Assembly (NCBI RefSeq): GCF_000002865.3
Contig: NW_001865054.1
Location: 505,450 to 569,449, forward strand
DNA length: 64,000 nt
Source of the DNA: Monosiga brevicollis MX1
Taxonomy: Eukaryota; Opisthokonta; Choanoflagellata; Craspedida; Salpingoecidae
Direction: 5' to 3'
Position 1 is the stretch's first letter; every line of letters starts with the position of its first letter. Positions 39,548 through 49,809 of the stretch are shown here, piece after piece. A program made the translations under genes and the position numbers. Below the pieces are notes generated by a model. It was not told the DNA's origin. It searched no databases and saw only the letters and a list, made by a program, of their open reading frames with translations.

Positions 39548-42500
39548 ATGGCTGCGTTTGTGCAAGCTCAGGCGGAAAGTGCGGTCGCACAGGCCAATAG
39601 CTGGCTCGCCGCCGCTGGGGTGGATGCCAGTATCCCAGCGCCACCCGAGCAATTTGGCCTCTACGCCGGGGCTGTTGTGGCCGGCTACGGCCTATACCGC
39701 GCTGGGTAAGGCAGATCTTGCATATTGAGGAGAGAGGGGGGGAAGGTCCCTCGCACATTCTCATCAACCCGTCGTCTGCAAGCTGATCCCTCTACGTCCT
39801 GCAATCGCTCAATTTGTCTGGATCACATTCGCCTGGTGCAGAAATGCCCTCTTTTCAGGCCGTGACGAGCTGCTGATCCCGCTGCCCGTGGAGGCCAGCG
39901 AGGACTGGAAACCCACTCAGTTCCTCAAGGATGCGGCTCCTCAGGATCCCCTCAACGCCAATGTCATTCGTACTTACGACAAGTTCACTCACGCCGTCCT
40001 CGGTTCTGGTGTGTGCAGCCGTGTTGGATTGATACGCACTCTGTCCGCACCTTACGCACGTTACGGCACTCACTCGCACGTTTGCTCGGCTTTCAACGAG
40101 CGCGCGCAGGTGCCGTCCCTGTATGCAGCCCCGCTGATGTTCGCGAGGCCGTTGCCAAGGCGCGTGTTGCTCAGGTTTGTATCTTGCTGAGGTCTGAGGC
40201 ATTTCGGACGGGGCCTGCCCTTTCGACGCATGTCTTGACAATCGCCTTTCTTTCCCAGCGCCAATGGGCCCAGACAAACTTCGAGGAGCGCCGCGAGGTG
40301 CTGCGCTACATGCAAGATTACATCACTGCCCACCAGCGCGAGATTTGCGTCATTGCCTCCCGTGACACAGGCAAAACTCGTATGTCACACACCCGTGCTC
40401 AATGCTGGCTTTCGCTGAATTGACACACTGGCTCAAGGGCATCTCACATGCTTGGGGGGGTTCAAACGCAGTCGTCGATGGCGCCTTTGGTGAGGTCTTG
40501 GTGACTTGCGAGAAGATCAGCTGGACACTTCAGCACGGCGAGCAGGCTCTGCGTACCGAGTATCGTAAAACCGGTATGATTTGACTGTACTGAAAAGCAC
40601 CATTTGATTCCACCATGCCCACCTGACTCCGATTCTTGAATGTGCAACCATCCTCTCAGGCATGATCATGTCACACAAGACGGCTCGCGTCGAGTACATC
40701 CCCCTGGGTAAGCTTGCCATCCCAAGTGGTCGCCGTGGTCGCGGCAGGCAGCAGGTCGCATCAGCTTTGCCCGTTTTTATGGTTCAGGCACGAGGCCAGT
40801 CGGCCATGACTCATACGATCTGGTTGGGTTGGCTCCATTTGCTCTCGTTCCCCCATGTCACTGCGGTCAGGTGTGATGGGTGCCATCATCCCCTGGAACT
40901 ACCCCTTTCACAATCTGTTTGGCCAGATCATCTCCGCCATCTTTGCGGGCAATGCCATCGTGGTCAAGGCGTCCGAGTATGCCACCTGGTCTTCGCTGGC
41001 CTACCTTCGCATCGTTCACACCATCCTGGACCACTTTGGCATCGATCGCAACCTGGTCCAAATCGTCACTGGTTAGCCATCTTATGTCAACCAAACACTC
41101 CGTGGTCTTGTTCGCCTGAATTTTGCGAGCACACGTGCTGGCGTGCCTCTCGGTGCCCACCGGCTGGACTAGAATGGCTGACGTTGATCTTTGGTGCTTG
41201 TAGGTTTTGGGCCCACGGGTGCCGCCCTGGTGGAATCGGGCGTGGACAAGCTTGTTTTCATTGGATCGCCCGGCGTGGGCAAGCTGGTCATGAAGGTGAG
41301 TTTGCAAACTACCAGTTTGCAAATCGAAGGGACATGCCTGCACCGTCCTTGGCTCCGTGTGGCCCTTCATGGCTTCTGGTGCTCCTTCGGGGACGGACAT
41401 GTTAGGCCGCTTCCAACAACTTGACACCCGTGGTGCTGGAGCTCGGTGGCAAAGATGCCGCCATCATCTGCGAGGACTGCGACTTTGATCAAGCCGTCAA
41501 CTTGGCTCTGCGTGGTACCTTTCAAAACTGTGGCCAGAACTGCATTGGTCTGGAGCGACTCATCGTCCACGAGGGCGTGTATGACAAGATGGTGGCGACA
41601 TTGGCACCCAAGGTTCAAGCGTTGGTGCAGGGCTGCCCAGCCGACGGCGACGTTGATTGCGGTGCCATGACCATGGGTGTCGCCTCGGCCCAGAAGATTG
41701 AGGAGCTGGTGCAGCGTGCTGTTGCTCAGGGTGCTCGGTGCGTCACCGTCTTGGTTGTACCCCCAAACACATTGCAAACCCCGCTGCCGATGGCACACGG
41801 GGCAGGCATGAGGGACTGACATGTGCCTGGCCGACCATGCTTCATGAATTCTTGCTAGCTGTTTGGCGGGAGGTATGATGCACCAAGGACAACAAGGTGT
41901 GGCGGGTTACATGACCCCAACCCTCTTGGTGGACGTGACCCCGGACATGGACATCGCTCAGCACGAGGTCTTCGGCCCCGTCATGACCGTCATGAAGGCG
42001 CGCGACGATGCCGATGCTGTTCGCATTGTACGTCACCCGCCGTGTCTCGGCTCCCACCTTTCTCGATTCGCCAACTTGGGCTCAGCATCTCATTTTGATC
42101 TGTTTGCTCTCCTCTGTGCTCCAAATATTCCGTCTTCTTATGCGCGTTGCACAGGCCAACTCGGTCGAGTATGGTCTTGGCTCGTCTGTTTTCTCCCGCA
42201 ACTATGCACGTGCAGAGCGCATTGCTAATCAGCTGGTGAGAGCGGCCGTACACGTTGTGAGCCGTTCAGTGCTACGGTCGCAAACGTTAGACTCACGCCC
42301 CTGGCTACCTTCTTCCTCCCTGTTTGCTTCAGACGACTGGCATGTGCAACATCAATGACTTTGGCGTCAACTACCTGTGCCAAGCACTGCCCTTTGGCGG
42401 CGTCAACGTATGTGGTGCACTACCTTGCACCCCTTATCGCATCCCCCAGTCCTTTTGATTGGTTGTCGACTGACCACTGATGTCCCTCCCCAAACACACA

Positions 42501-42774
42501 CCGATTTGTGCCGGCGTCGGATGGTTTGATGGGCGTCATGTCACAGATCTCCGGCTTTGACCGCTTTGCGGGCGTGGAGGGTCTGCGCGGTTGCTGCCTG
42601 ATGCGCTCCATCACCTCGGACCGCTTCCCCGGCGTTCGCACCAACATCCCGCCGCCGCTGCAGTATCCGGTCAAGGCAGCTGGGTTTGCCTTTTGCGAGT
42701 CTCTGGTCAACCTCTTTTATGCCGACTCGCTCTGGACCAAGGTCAAGGCGGCCTTCAACCTTGCCACCCTCTAG
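39548..42774 (+). CDS. Membrane-anchored aldehyde dehydrogenase (ALDH22 / yeast MSC7-like)
   Basis: Start at ATG 39548. The first exon ends at 39705 and carries a hydrophobic stretch (FGLYAGAVVAGYGLYRAG). The next, joined through the CAG at about 39840, gives NALFSGRDELLIPLP. The NAD-dependent aldehyde dehydrogenase core follows: RQWAQTNFEERREVLRYMQD, GVMGAIIPWNYPFHNLFGQI, AGNAIVVKASEYATWSS, VFIGSPGVGKLVMK, PVVLELGGKDAAIICEDCD with the general-base Glu, FQNCGQNCIGLERLIVHEG with the catalytic Cys, HEVFGPVMTVM, NDFGVNYLCQALPFGGVN and SGFDRFAGVEGLR. PWNYPFHN, NDFGVNY and the ELGGKDA context are those of the MSC7/plant ALDH22 branch, thought to be ER-membrane enzymes. All catalytic residues are present. 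The substrate is unknown. Confidence 0.9.
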
Positions 42775-43051
42775 TTTGCCTGCGCACTGGAAGTGGTCTC
42801 TCCCGCATGGTGTACATGCGTTTAGAGCGCGTGTGCGTTCGCTGTCATGATTTCCTTGAACGATCCCAGCACCTACTGATCCCCAAACTCGCTCGACTGC
42901 GAGCTCTCGACATTTTGCCCTTGTGGCACGGCGTTTCTTCTCCGCCATTCCGAATTGATTTCCGAGCCTCACTCGTCCATTTTGTCTCTGTCGCCCACCT
43001 CCACATGTGAGTTGTGAGTTGACTCGTCGACGTCGCCTCCTCACGTGTGCA

Positions 43052-43090
<39 letters not shown>

Positions 43091-44169
43091 GAAAACAGTC
43101 AGACGCGTTGATTCTCTTACTTCTTCTGACATCCAAAGTGCCACTCTCCACCCCCACCCTCAACGGTGTGCTCCATGTGCAGACAGCCACATGTGTTCAA
43201 CGTCACACTTTAGGGGAGTCAAAGTGTAACTGTTCCACGGTGCACATGTCGAAAGTGTTGCTTCACCAGACAACCACGAGCCAACGAGATGTTGAAATCT
43301 CAGAAAAAAAAAAAAAGATGAAAAAGGAAAAAGGAAAACACAAACAAATGGGAGCAGGGACCATTCGGCAGCCGGTTGCTCGGCGGACCGAGAAATCCTC
43401 CAGTGGGTGGAGCGCCAGCAGCGCTGTAAACATCATCATCATCGCCCTGCCATCACCACCAGCATGTAGCATGTACCGAATCATGCTCATCAAACCCCCC
43501 CATGACTACACCAACCTCCTTCCTTTTCAAGAAAACACACCGAAAAGTTCATTGTTGAGTTGTTCGCAAACACACTTACAACACACTTTTCCCACCTTGG
43601 TCGCGCCTCCTCCCCACACACTCTCTCTGTCTCTCTCTCTCTCTACTCGTTCTATCCTTCCTTAGCTGTTTGCTCTGCCGACTTGGTGTCGGGGTTGATC
43701 CTTCGGCTGGGCTTGTGTTGCTGGTGTGGGGTGGCGAGCCACGAGCGAGTGCATTCGGCCCAACGCTTTGCTAGGCTGTTTGAAGACGACGCGACGACGA
43801 CGTCGGGTGGCTGAGACTGGGCCACATACGTGCACACGCACACGCATACACGTACCCACCCACCCCGTGCGTATACGCCGCGTCGTGGTGGGACAGACCA
43901 TCACCACCATAGTAAAACACAAACAAAAAGGACAGCACAAGCGCCTTTGCTTCGCCGTTCGTGGCGGTTGCGTGCCTCCTCTCTCCTCGCCTCAAGCACG
44001 ACGGGGTCAAACACGAGGGCGCCGTCTGTGTTCGCCAATCCCCAGAGTTTGGCCTTTGTCAAGTGATCACGAACATTGTAACAGATACACATCGCGCTCG
44101 ACCCTTTCTTGCGGCTCGTGGACTGGCGGCCATTTTTGGTGCGCTTTCGACTTGCGTTTGCGGCTAGCC
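42775..44169. other. Intergenic region with simple repeats
   Basis: About 1.4 kb. (CA)n at 43052-43087, a 13-A run at about 43303-43315, CT tract near 43620-43645, CA-rich tract near 43830-43860. Frames crossing it are repeat-driven and I see no gene. It should include the ALDH 3' UTR and the promoter/5' UTR of the next gene. Confidence 0.45.
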
Positions 44170-46654
44170 ATGGGATCCAGTAGCTCCGTGGCCCGCGCCC
44201 AAAAGGGACCCGCGCTCTCCGCCGACCAGGTACCCCATATGCTGCCTCACTGCACCTTGTCGTCTACAGACCGAGGCATTGTCCCGTCTCCTCGCACTTC
44301 CTTGCTTGCTTATTGCGCCTCTCTCTTGCTCTTTGCTCGCGCCATCTTTTCTTCGTTGCAGCGGTCCTCAAGCCTGGGTCTGCTCAACGAGACGCTTGCC
44401 ACCTATAATGAACGCGCCGAGGACTGGCGACGTACCTCACAAGAGCAGCGCCGAGCCTCGGCCCCACTCACGGGCACCTCTTCTCACAGCTTGGGCAAAG
44501 CATCACCAAGCACGCCCCCGGCTTTCCCTGATTTACCCTCTGGCGGCCGACCGCGACCCTCCGTCAGTCTGCCCTCCATTCATCGACAGGGCTCCCTTGA
44601 GCTGCCAAATCGCAAGGTCCAACGCGAGCGCTCCTCGGTAACAGACCTTCCTGCGCTCCGCAAAAGCAACCCTGTGGCACAGGACCCCCATTTAAGCCCG
44701 GCACCGCCAACTTCCCACAGCAGCCCCAACTCATCCTTTCGCACTCCAGGCGCTGCGGAGAACGTTGCAGCAGCGAGTCCTGGTGCCGTCAGCACGAGCA
44801 ACGAGTCAGTCTTCTTCAACCAAGGCAAAAACAACACGCGTCGTCGCAAACCCAGCGTTGCCGGAACGGCCTCTTTTCTTAAGCGTGTGCCCAAGCTTTT
44901 GGAGCAAGCCTTTGAGGAGAATCGTGACAATCTCGAGGGAGTGGCGCCAGGCTATTTTGATGTCGATCCTACCATCGAGTATGGCGTGGCGGCCACCCTG
45001 ATTGATGGCGCAACCTATCAATACGGCTACCAGGAAGACTTTACCCTGCAGGCAGCTGTGTTGCCCATTGTCCTCTGTTCGGCCTATCGCCTGATTGGCC
45101 AAGCTGGCGTTGAGGAGTACACTGGCGTTGAGCCGTCCGGGGCTAATTTTGACAGCTTCTCCATGAGCGAGGATGGTCTTCCGCATAACCCACTGAACAA
45201 CCTTGGAGGTCTTGTCCTTTGCGCTCTCATCCTACGTGAGGCTCAAACAGTGCCCCAAGCATTCAAGCTGATTCAAGATCTGGCCAAGTGTGCCGTGGGC
45301 TCTTCCGGGCGCGTTTTCTTCGATAACGCCGTCTACCTCGAGGAGCTGGAGCATTCGGACCGTAATCGTGGTCTGCTTCATCATCTTCGCGTATGTGCCA
45401 AGCAGAGCCCTTGACCCTCTTCGTTTATTGCTTGTCCCTGTCCTTGCCCCGGTCCTTGTCCTGGTCCTTGTCCTGGTCCTTGTCCTGATCCTTGTTCTTG
45501 AACAAGTGTGAATGCTCGACACTCATCGCATGCCACGTTATGTTTGCAATCGGAGGTAGGAATCGCCCAAGATGCAAACATTGTTCGAAGTGGTCGATAG
45601 CAAATCTACGCTCGAGCTCTATCTGCAGTGCTGTAGCCTGGCCACAACAGCCGCGGGCTTGGCCACCATGGCCGCGACGCTGGCCAACTTTGGTTGGAAC
45701 CCCTTGACGCACCGCTGGGTGATGCCTTCGTGGGCGGCCAAGCTTACGCTCCAACACATGTTGGCATCGGGCTTGTACCATGCCTCGGGCAACTTTGCTT
45801 ATCGCGTGGGTATCCCGGCCAAGAGTGGCGTCTCAGGTGCCTTTATGATGGCGGCACCGGGTTATGGTGGCTTTGCCGTGATTTCCCCGCTCAATGACGG
45901 CCGCGGCAACAGCATCCGGGGCATGCGTGTCGGGCAAACCCTGAGCGAGGCCGTGCGCGAGCTCCACTACATGCATGCCGTGCAGCGTGCGGCGGTGAGC
46001 ATGACTCGCAACAAGGTCAACATGTCAGAAAACCCCAACTTTGTGCTCCTGGCTGCTGCAGGTATGCCCATCACCGCTCACTTCTTGTTGTTCCAGCACT
46101 CAGGCAGCCAGTCCACGTTTCTTTCTCTCCGTGGACTCGCCTGCCCCACCAGCCTCTTACGTGCCTGCCCATTTCTTGCCCCTCGTGCCTGCATGCTCGG
46201 GTCACATATAGAGGCCAACGCGTGCGATCAGATTTCGCGCTTGCTGGAGGATGAGCTCGTGACGGACATTGACGTCCGTGATCCCCAGGGCCAGACGCCA
46301 CTGCACCGTGCCATTGCCAGCGGTTCGTGTTTTTGCTTTGATGCGGTGTAATTTGTCTCATTTGGCGTGGAGCATGTCAGCTGGCTGCGCATCCCCCGCA
46401 GCAGCTTCTTATATGGCCTGCTCTGCTCTGGTTGTGCAGATGCTCTGGCAGCAGCCCAGCTGTTGTTAGACAATGGCGCCGACCCAGACATCCGTGATGA
46501 TCTTGGGAACACGCCTCGCTCGTTGGCTCGCCACTTGAAGCATGAAAACATCTTTTTGGAACTTGATATGGGCACGACAGCCCGACCCTCGGAGGCTGGC
46601 AGCCTCTTGCCATCTGAAACGGCCACCCGAACTCCCTCAGCGACTCCCCGCTAG
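44170..46654 (+). CDS. Glutaminase-family protein with ankyrin repeats, predicted catalytically inactive
   Basis: Five exons (44170-44229, 44362-45390, 45572-46061, 46212-46322, 46440-46654) give 634 residues. The N-terminus MGSSSSVARAQK fits an N-myristoylation signal. A 190-residue Ser/Pro-rich linker follows. The glutaminase domain then starts (GVAPGYFDVDPTIEYGVA) with GLPHNPLNNLGGLVLCALIL, EELEHSDRNRG, STLELYLQCCSLATTAAGLA, MAATLANFGWNPLTHR, LYHASGNFAYRVGIPAKSGV and NSIRGMRVGQTLSEAV, and ends in ankyrin repeats (DPQGQTPLHRAIASG, AAQLLLDNGADPDIRDDLGN) as in animal GLS. Human kidney-type glutaminase has FCLQSCVKPL, with catalytic Ser286 and Lys289. Here the same place, without gaps, reads FTLQAAVLPI (Ala251, Leu254). 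Ser and Lys are both gone, so glutamine hydrolysis is unlikely. It lacks an obvious mitochondrial leader. Confidence 0.88.
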
Positions 46655-47314
46655 ATACCATATCACTAAGCTTCTCGTCGACTTGGGTAGATCGTTTTTG
46701 CTTTTGCTTTTTGTTTTTATTGCCCTTTGGTCTTTGCAAGACTGCGAGTGACTCGCGTCCATTCCCATACCTTCTCTCGATCGAGCTTCCACATGATACA
46801 TGTAATTGCCTTTAGTTTTTTTTTCTTTTTCATTGAATGCGTTACCTTCTATAGAACTTGAGCCCCGATCTTATGCTGTTTTTTTCCTTCCTCTTTTTCT
46901 TGCTGCATTCTTCTTGTATCTGCCTACCGTTGCGCCTCCGTCTCGTGACTTGCAGTCCCCCCTCTGATAATCGAAGAACCCCCCCTCTTGCTTTTGACCG
47001 CTTCCCTTTTTTTGCGCTCCATTCCACCTCTTAAATTGTCTGACAAATAACATAACGGAATTGTCAGCCAAAACCGACCACGCGTTCACATCAGCTTTGG
47101 TTCATGTGCTGGTGCGTGTTTTTCAGCTTCTTGGCACAGGGACGAGCTTGGCGTGCGGCAGCTGGTGGCTTGTGGAAAGGAAGAGGAGCGCAGCTGGGGC
47201 CAGATCAGGCGCGCGCATCGATAACAGCGGGTGTCGTTTGGCTACGCCTTTGTACTCCTTTTGTGGCGAGACGAACTCCGCTTTTGATCTGGCACGACCT
47301 CGTGCACGCAGCAA
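46655..47314. other. Intergenic region between glutaminase-like and RlmN-like genes
   Basis: About 660 bp, T-rich on the plus strand (46690-46730, 46810-46840, 46880-46910). No gene seen; 3' UTR followed by promoter of the next gene. Confidence 0.45.
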
Positions 47315-49239
47315 GATGGCTCCTCGCAAGCGGCAGCTCAACCCCATGCCTCTCCTGGTGCGCTTGCAAGGGCGGGCATGATCTCCTCTTGATCTCTAGG
47401 GGACGACCTCTTTACAGACGTACGGTCTTGTGAACTTTCATCACGCATGCCGCTCATGATCTTTGCCTGTTTGTCAAACAGGATGAGGAGATGGTTTTAT
47501 ACGAGACACGGCAGCTGGGCATTGCAGACGACCATGTGTGGCGCATGTGGCGGGCCATCCTTCACAACGGCGTCACCAACGTGCGCGATATTCCAGAGCT
47601 GCCCAAGAAGCTGTATCAAGTAATCGAGGAGAAATTTGCGCTCACCACCTCACGCCTGGTGAAGGAAGAGACCTCTGCAGACAACACCACAACCAAGCTG
47701 CTCATCGAGCTGCAGGACGGTGCTCAGATTGAAACGGTCATCATGCGTTATGGTGCGTACAAAGCGGTACAGCCTCAGTTTGGTTCATTCAGGTCGCCCT
47801 GGGTGTTTTTGGCGTTGGCATCAGCCATTCTGACGCTTGAATATCGGGAATGAATCTGGCAGGCCGCTTTGAGCTGCGCAACTTTCCCGAGGACGCACAG
47901 AAAAAATCGTCGGATGGAGAAGTTTCTTTTGTCAGCAAGGAGCGTGCCACCGTGTGTGTGTCCTCGCAAGTTGGCTGCCAAATGGGCTGCACGTTTTGTG
48001 CTACCGGTATGCACTGCATTCTTGGGGCTCAGTCGCAGCAGAAGACGAAAAGACAAAGAGGCAGACATGACAAAAGTGCCAAATAATCACCTTGGCCACT
48101 GTGTTGGCAGGTACCATGGGGCTCATGTCCAACCTCGCGGCGGGCGAAATCTTGGAGCAGCTGTATCATGCCAATCAAGTGGAGAAGATTCGCAACGGTG
48201 AGTCTTCATGACACCGTTCCTTTTACCATCGTGCGTGTGCTATGCCCTTTGATCTTTTCGTCTGTCTGATCTTGCATGATGTCACTTTATGCATTGGGTC
48301 CTGTGTGGTGACTTGTCGCTGTCGTGTGGTGGTTGTGACGGCGATTCTGGATCCTTAGTCGTGTTTATGGGCATGGGCGAGCCCCTGGACAATTACGATG
48401 CTGTACGCTTTGCCGTCTCGGCCATGACCGATGTCCGCCGCTTTAGTCTCGGGGCTTCAAAGATCAGCGTGTCAACAGTGGGCGTTGTCCCACGGATACA
48501 TCAAATGGTGGAAGATATGCCTGATGTGGGACTCGCCTTGAGTCTACACGCACCGAATCAAGAGCTCCGCGAAGAGATTGTCCCGTCAGGTCGCTCTTGG
48601 CACTTGGATCGCATTATGGAGGCCATTGACCATTTTCAGGAAACGCGTCAGGAGACAAGTCGGCGTCGACGCACACACATTCTCATTGAATATGTCCTCA
48701 TTGACGAGGTCAACTCGACTGAGGAGGTGGCTCATCAGCTGGGCCATCTGCTCAAGGACCGCGATGTCTTGGTCAACGTCATTCCCTACAACCCCACCGA
48801 TGTGCCACATGATTACAAGCCACCATCCCGAGCCACAACAGATCGTTTCAACGAGATTGTGCGTAGCTACGGGCTTCGCACCATCATTCGTCAAGAGCTG
48901 GGCCAGGATGTGAACGCTGCTTGTGGACAACTCGTGGTCCGCTCTCAGCGCGCCAAGGAAGCCAACGCCGCAGCTGCCCCAGCCGTGGGGGATCTCGAAG
49001 ATCTCATGAGCCGCAAGGGTAACAAGGCAACCGAGGCCGAGACCCGAGCGCGTGTGCGCCGCCGCAAGGCCGGTGCAAGCGATAGCACCAGCCCCACTTC
49101 TGACAAGGAGGCAGCGCCCGCGACAACTACAACGGTCCCCAAGGCATCGCAAAGCTCCTGGAGCTGGGTAGTGGCTGCTGTGGCGCTGATTCTATTTGCG
49201 CTCCTCCTCCGCATGCTTTGGCGCGCTTCGATGGCGTAA
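47315..49239 (+). CDS. RlmN/Cfr-family radical SAM methyltransferase with C-terminal membrane anchor
   Basis: Five exons (47315-47356, 47482-47752, 47863-48006, 48111-48197, 48359-49239) give 474 residues. Family signatures are complete: an N-terminal helical domain (GIADDHVWRMWRAILHNGV), the radical SAM cluster motif VGCQMGCTFCATG (CxxxCxxC), LMSNLAAGEILEQL, VVFMGMGEPLDNYDAV, LALSLHAPNQELREEIVP, VLIDEVNSTEEVAHQL, VNVIPYNPT and NAACGQLVV, whose Cys is the methyl-transfer cysteine of RlmN. Bacterial RlmN makes 2-methyladenosine in 23S rRNA and tRNA. After the enzyme comes a basic, Ala/Lys-rich region and a final hydrophobic helix WSWVVAAVALILFALLLRML followed by WRASMA, a tail-anchor arrangement. 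No N-terminal organelle leader is evident. The anchor would place a normally soluble enzyme on ER or outer mitochondrial membrane. Confidence 0.92.
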
Positions 49240-49607
49240 GCCCAATGTAGTTGGGAGGTTTAGGACGAGTTTTGCTTCATGTTTAACATGAGACTGAGCA
49301 TATAGAGTGAGATCTCTCTACCCCCCGCCTTTTCTCTTGGCTCGCGCCCTCTTCAGATTGCTAGTTGAAGCCGAAGCGATGTCGAGACGTCGATCACGGC
49401 AGTTTTGCGTGGCTGGGAGAGAAGAAGTTTGAAAGAGAGTTTAGACAGAGTTCAGTTGGGGGAGTCTTGAAGGCTGAGAATGATAGTCGTGAGAGAGCGT
49501 GAGAGTGTGAAAGAAAAGTTAGACAAGAATAAACTCAAACCACAAGAACACAAAGCAACAAAGCAATCACTTTTGACATGTGTGCGATCCACCCTTTTGA
49601 TAACAAC

Positions 49608-49659
<52 letters not shown>

Positions 49660-49809
49660 CGACGACAACAACGACGACGCGACATTTGATCGGAGGCTCC
49701 AGATCAATCAACAAGAGCGCACGGATCGTAGCAGGAGGCAGGCATTGGTGGTGGTCGTATCGCTTTTGAACGTGGATACGTTACACACACACACACACAC
49801 TTGGCCAAG
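49240..49809. other. Intergenic region between RlmN-like and SNX8-like genes
   Basis: About 570 bp holding GA-rich sequence (49420-49520), the CAA triplet repeat and a (CA)n tract at 49783-49800. No gene seen. Confidence 0.45.
49604..49660 (+). repeat. (CAA)n trinucleotide repeat
   Basis: About 18 CAA units followed by CGA-containing variants, intergenic. The poly-Gln, poly-Thr and poly-Cys frames through it are not genes. Confidence 0.95.
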
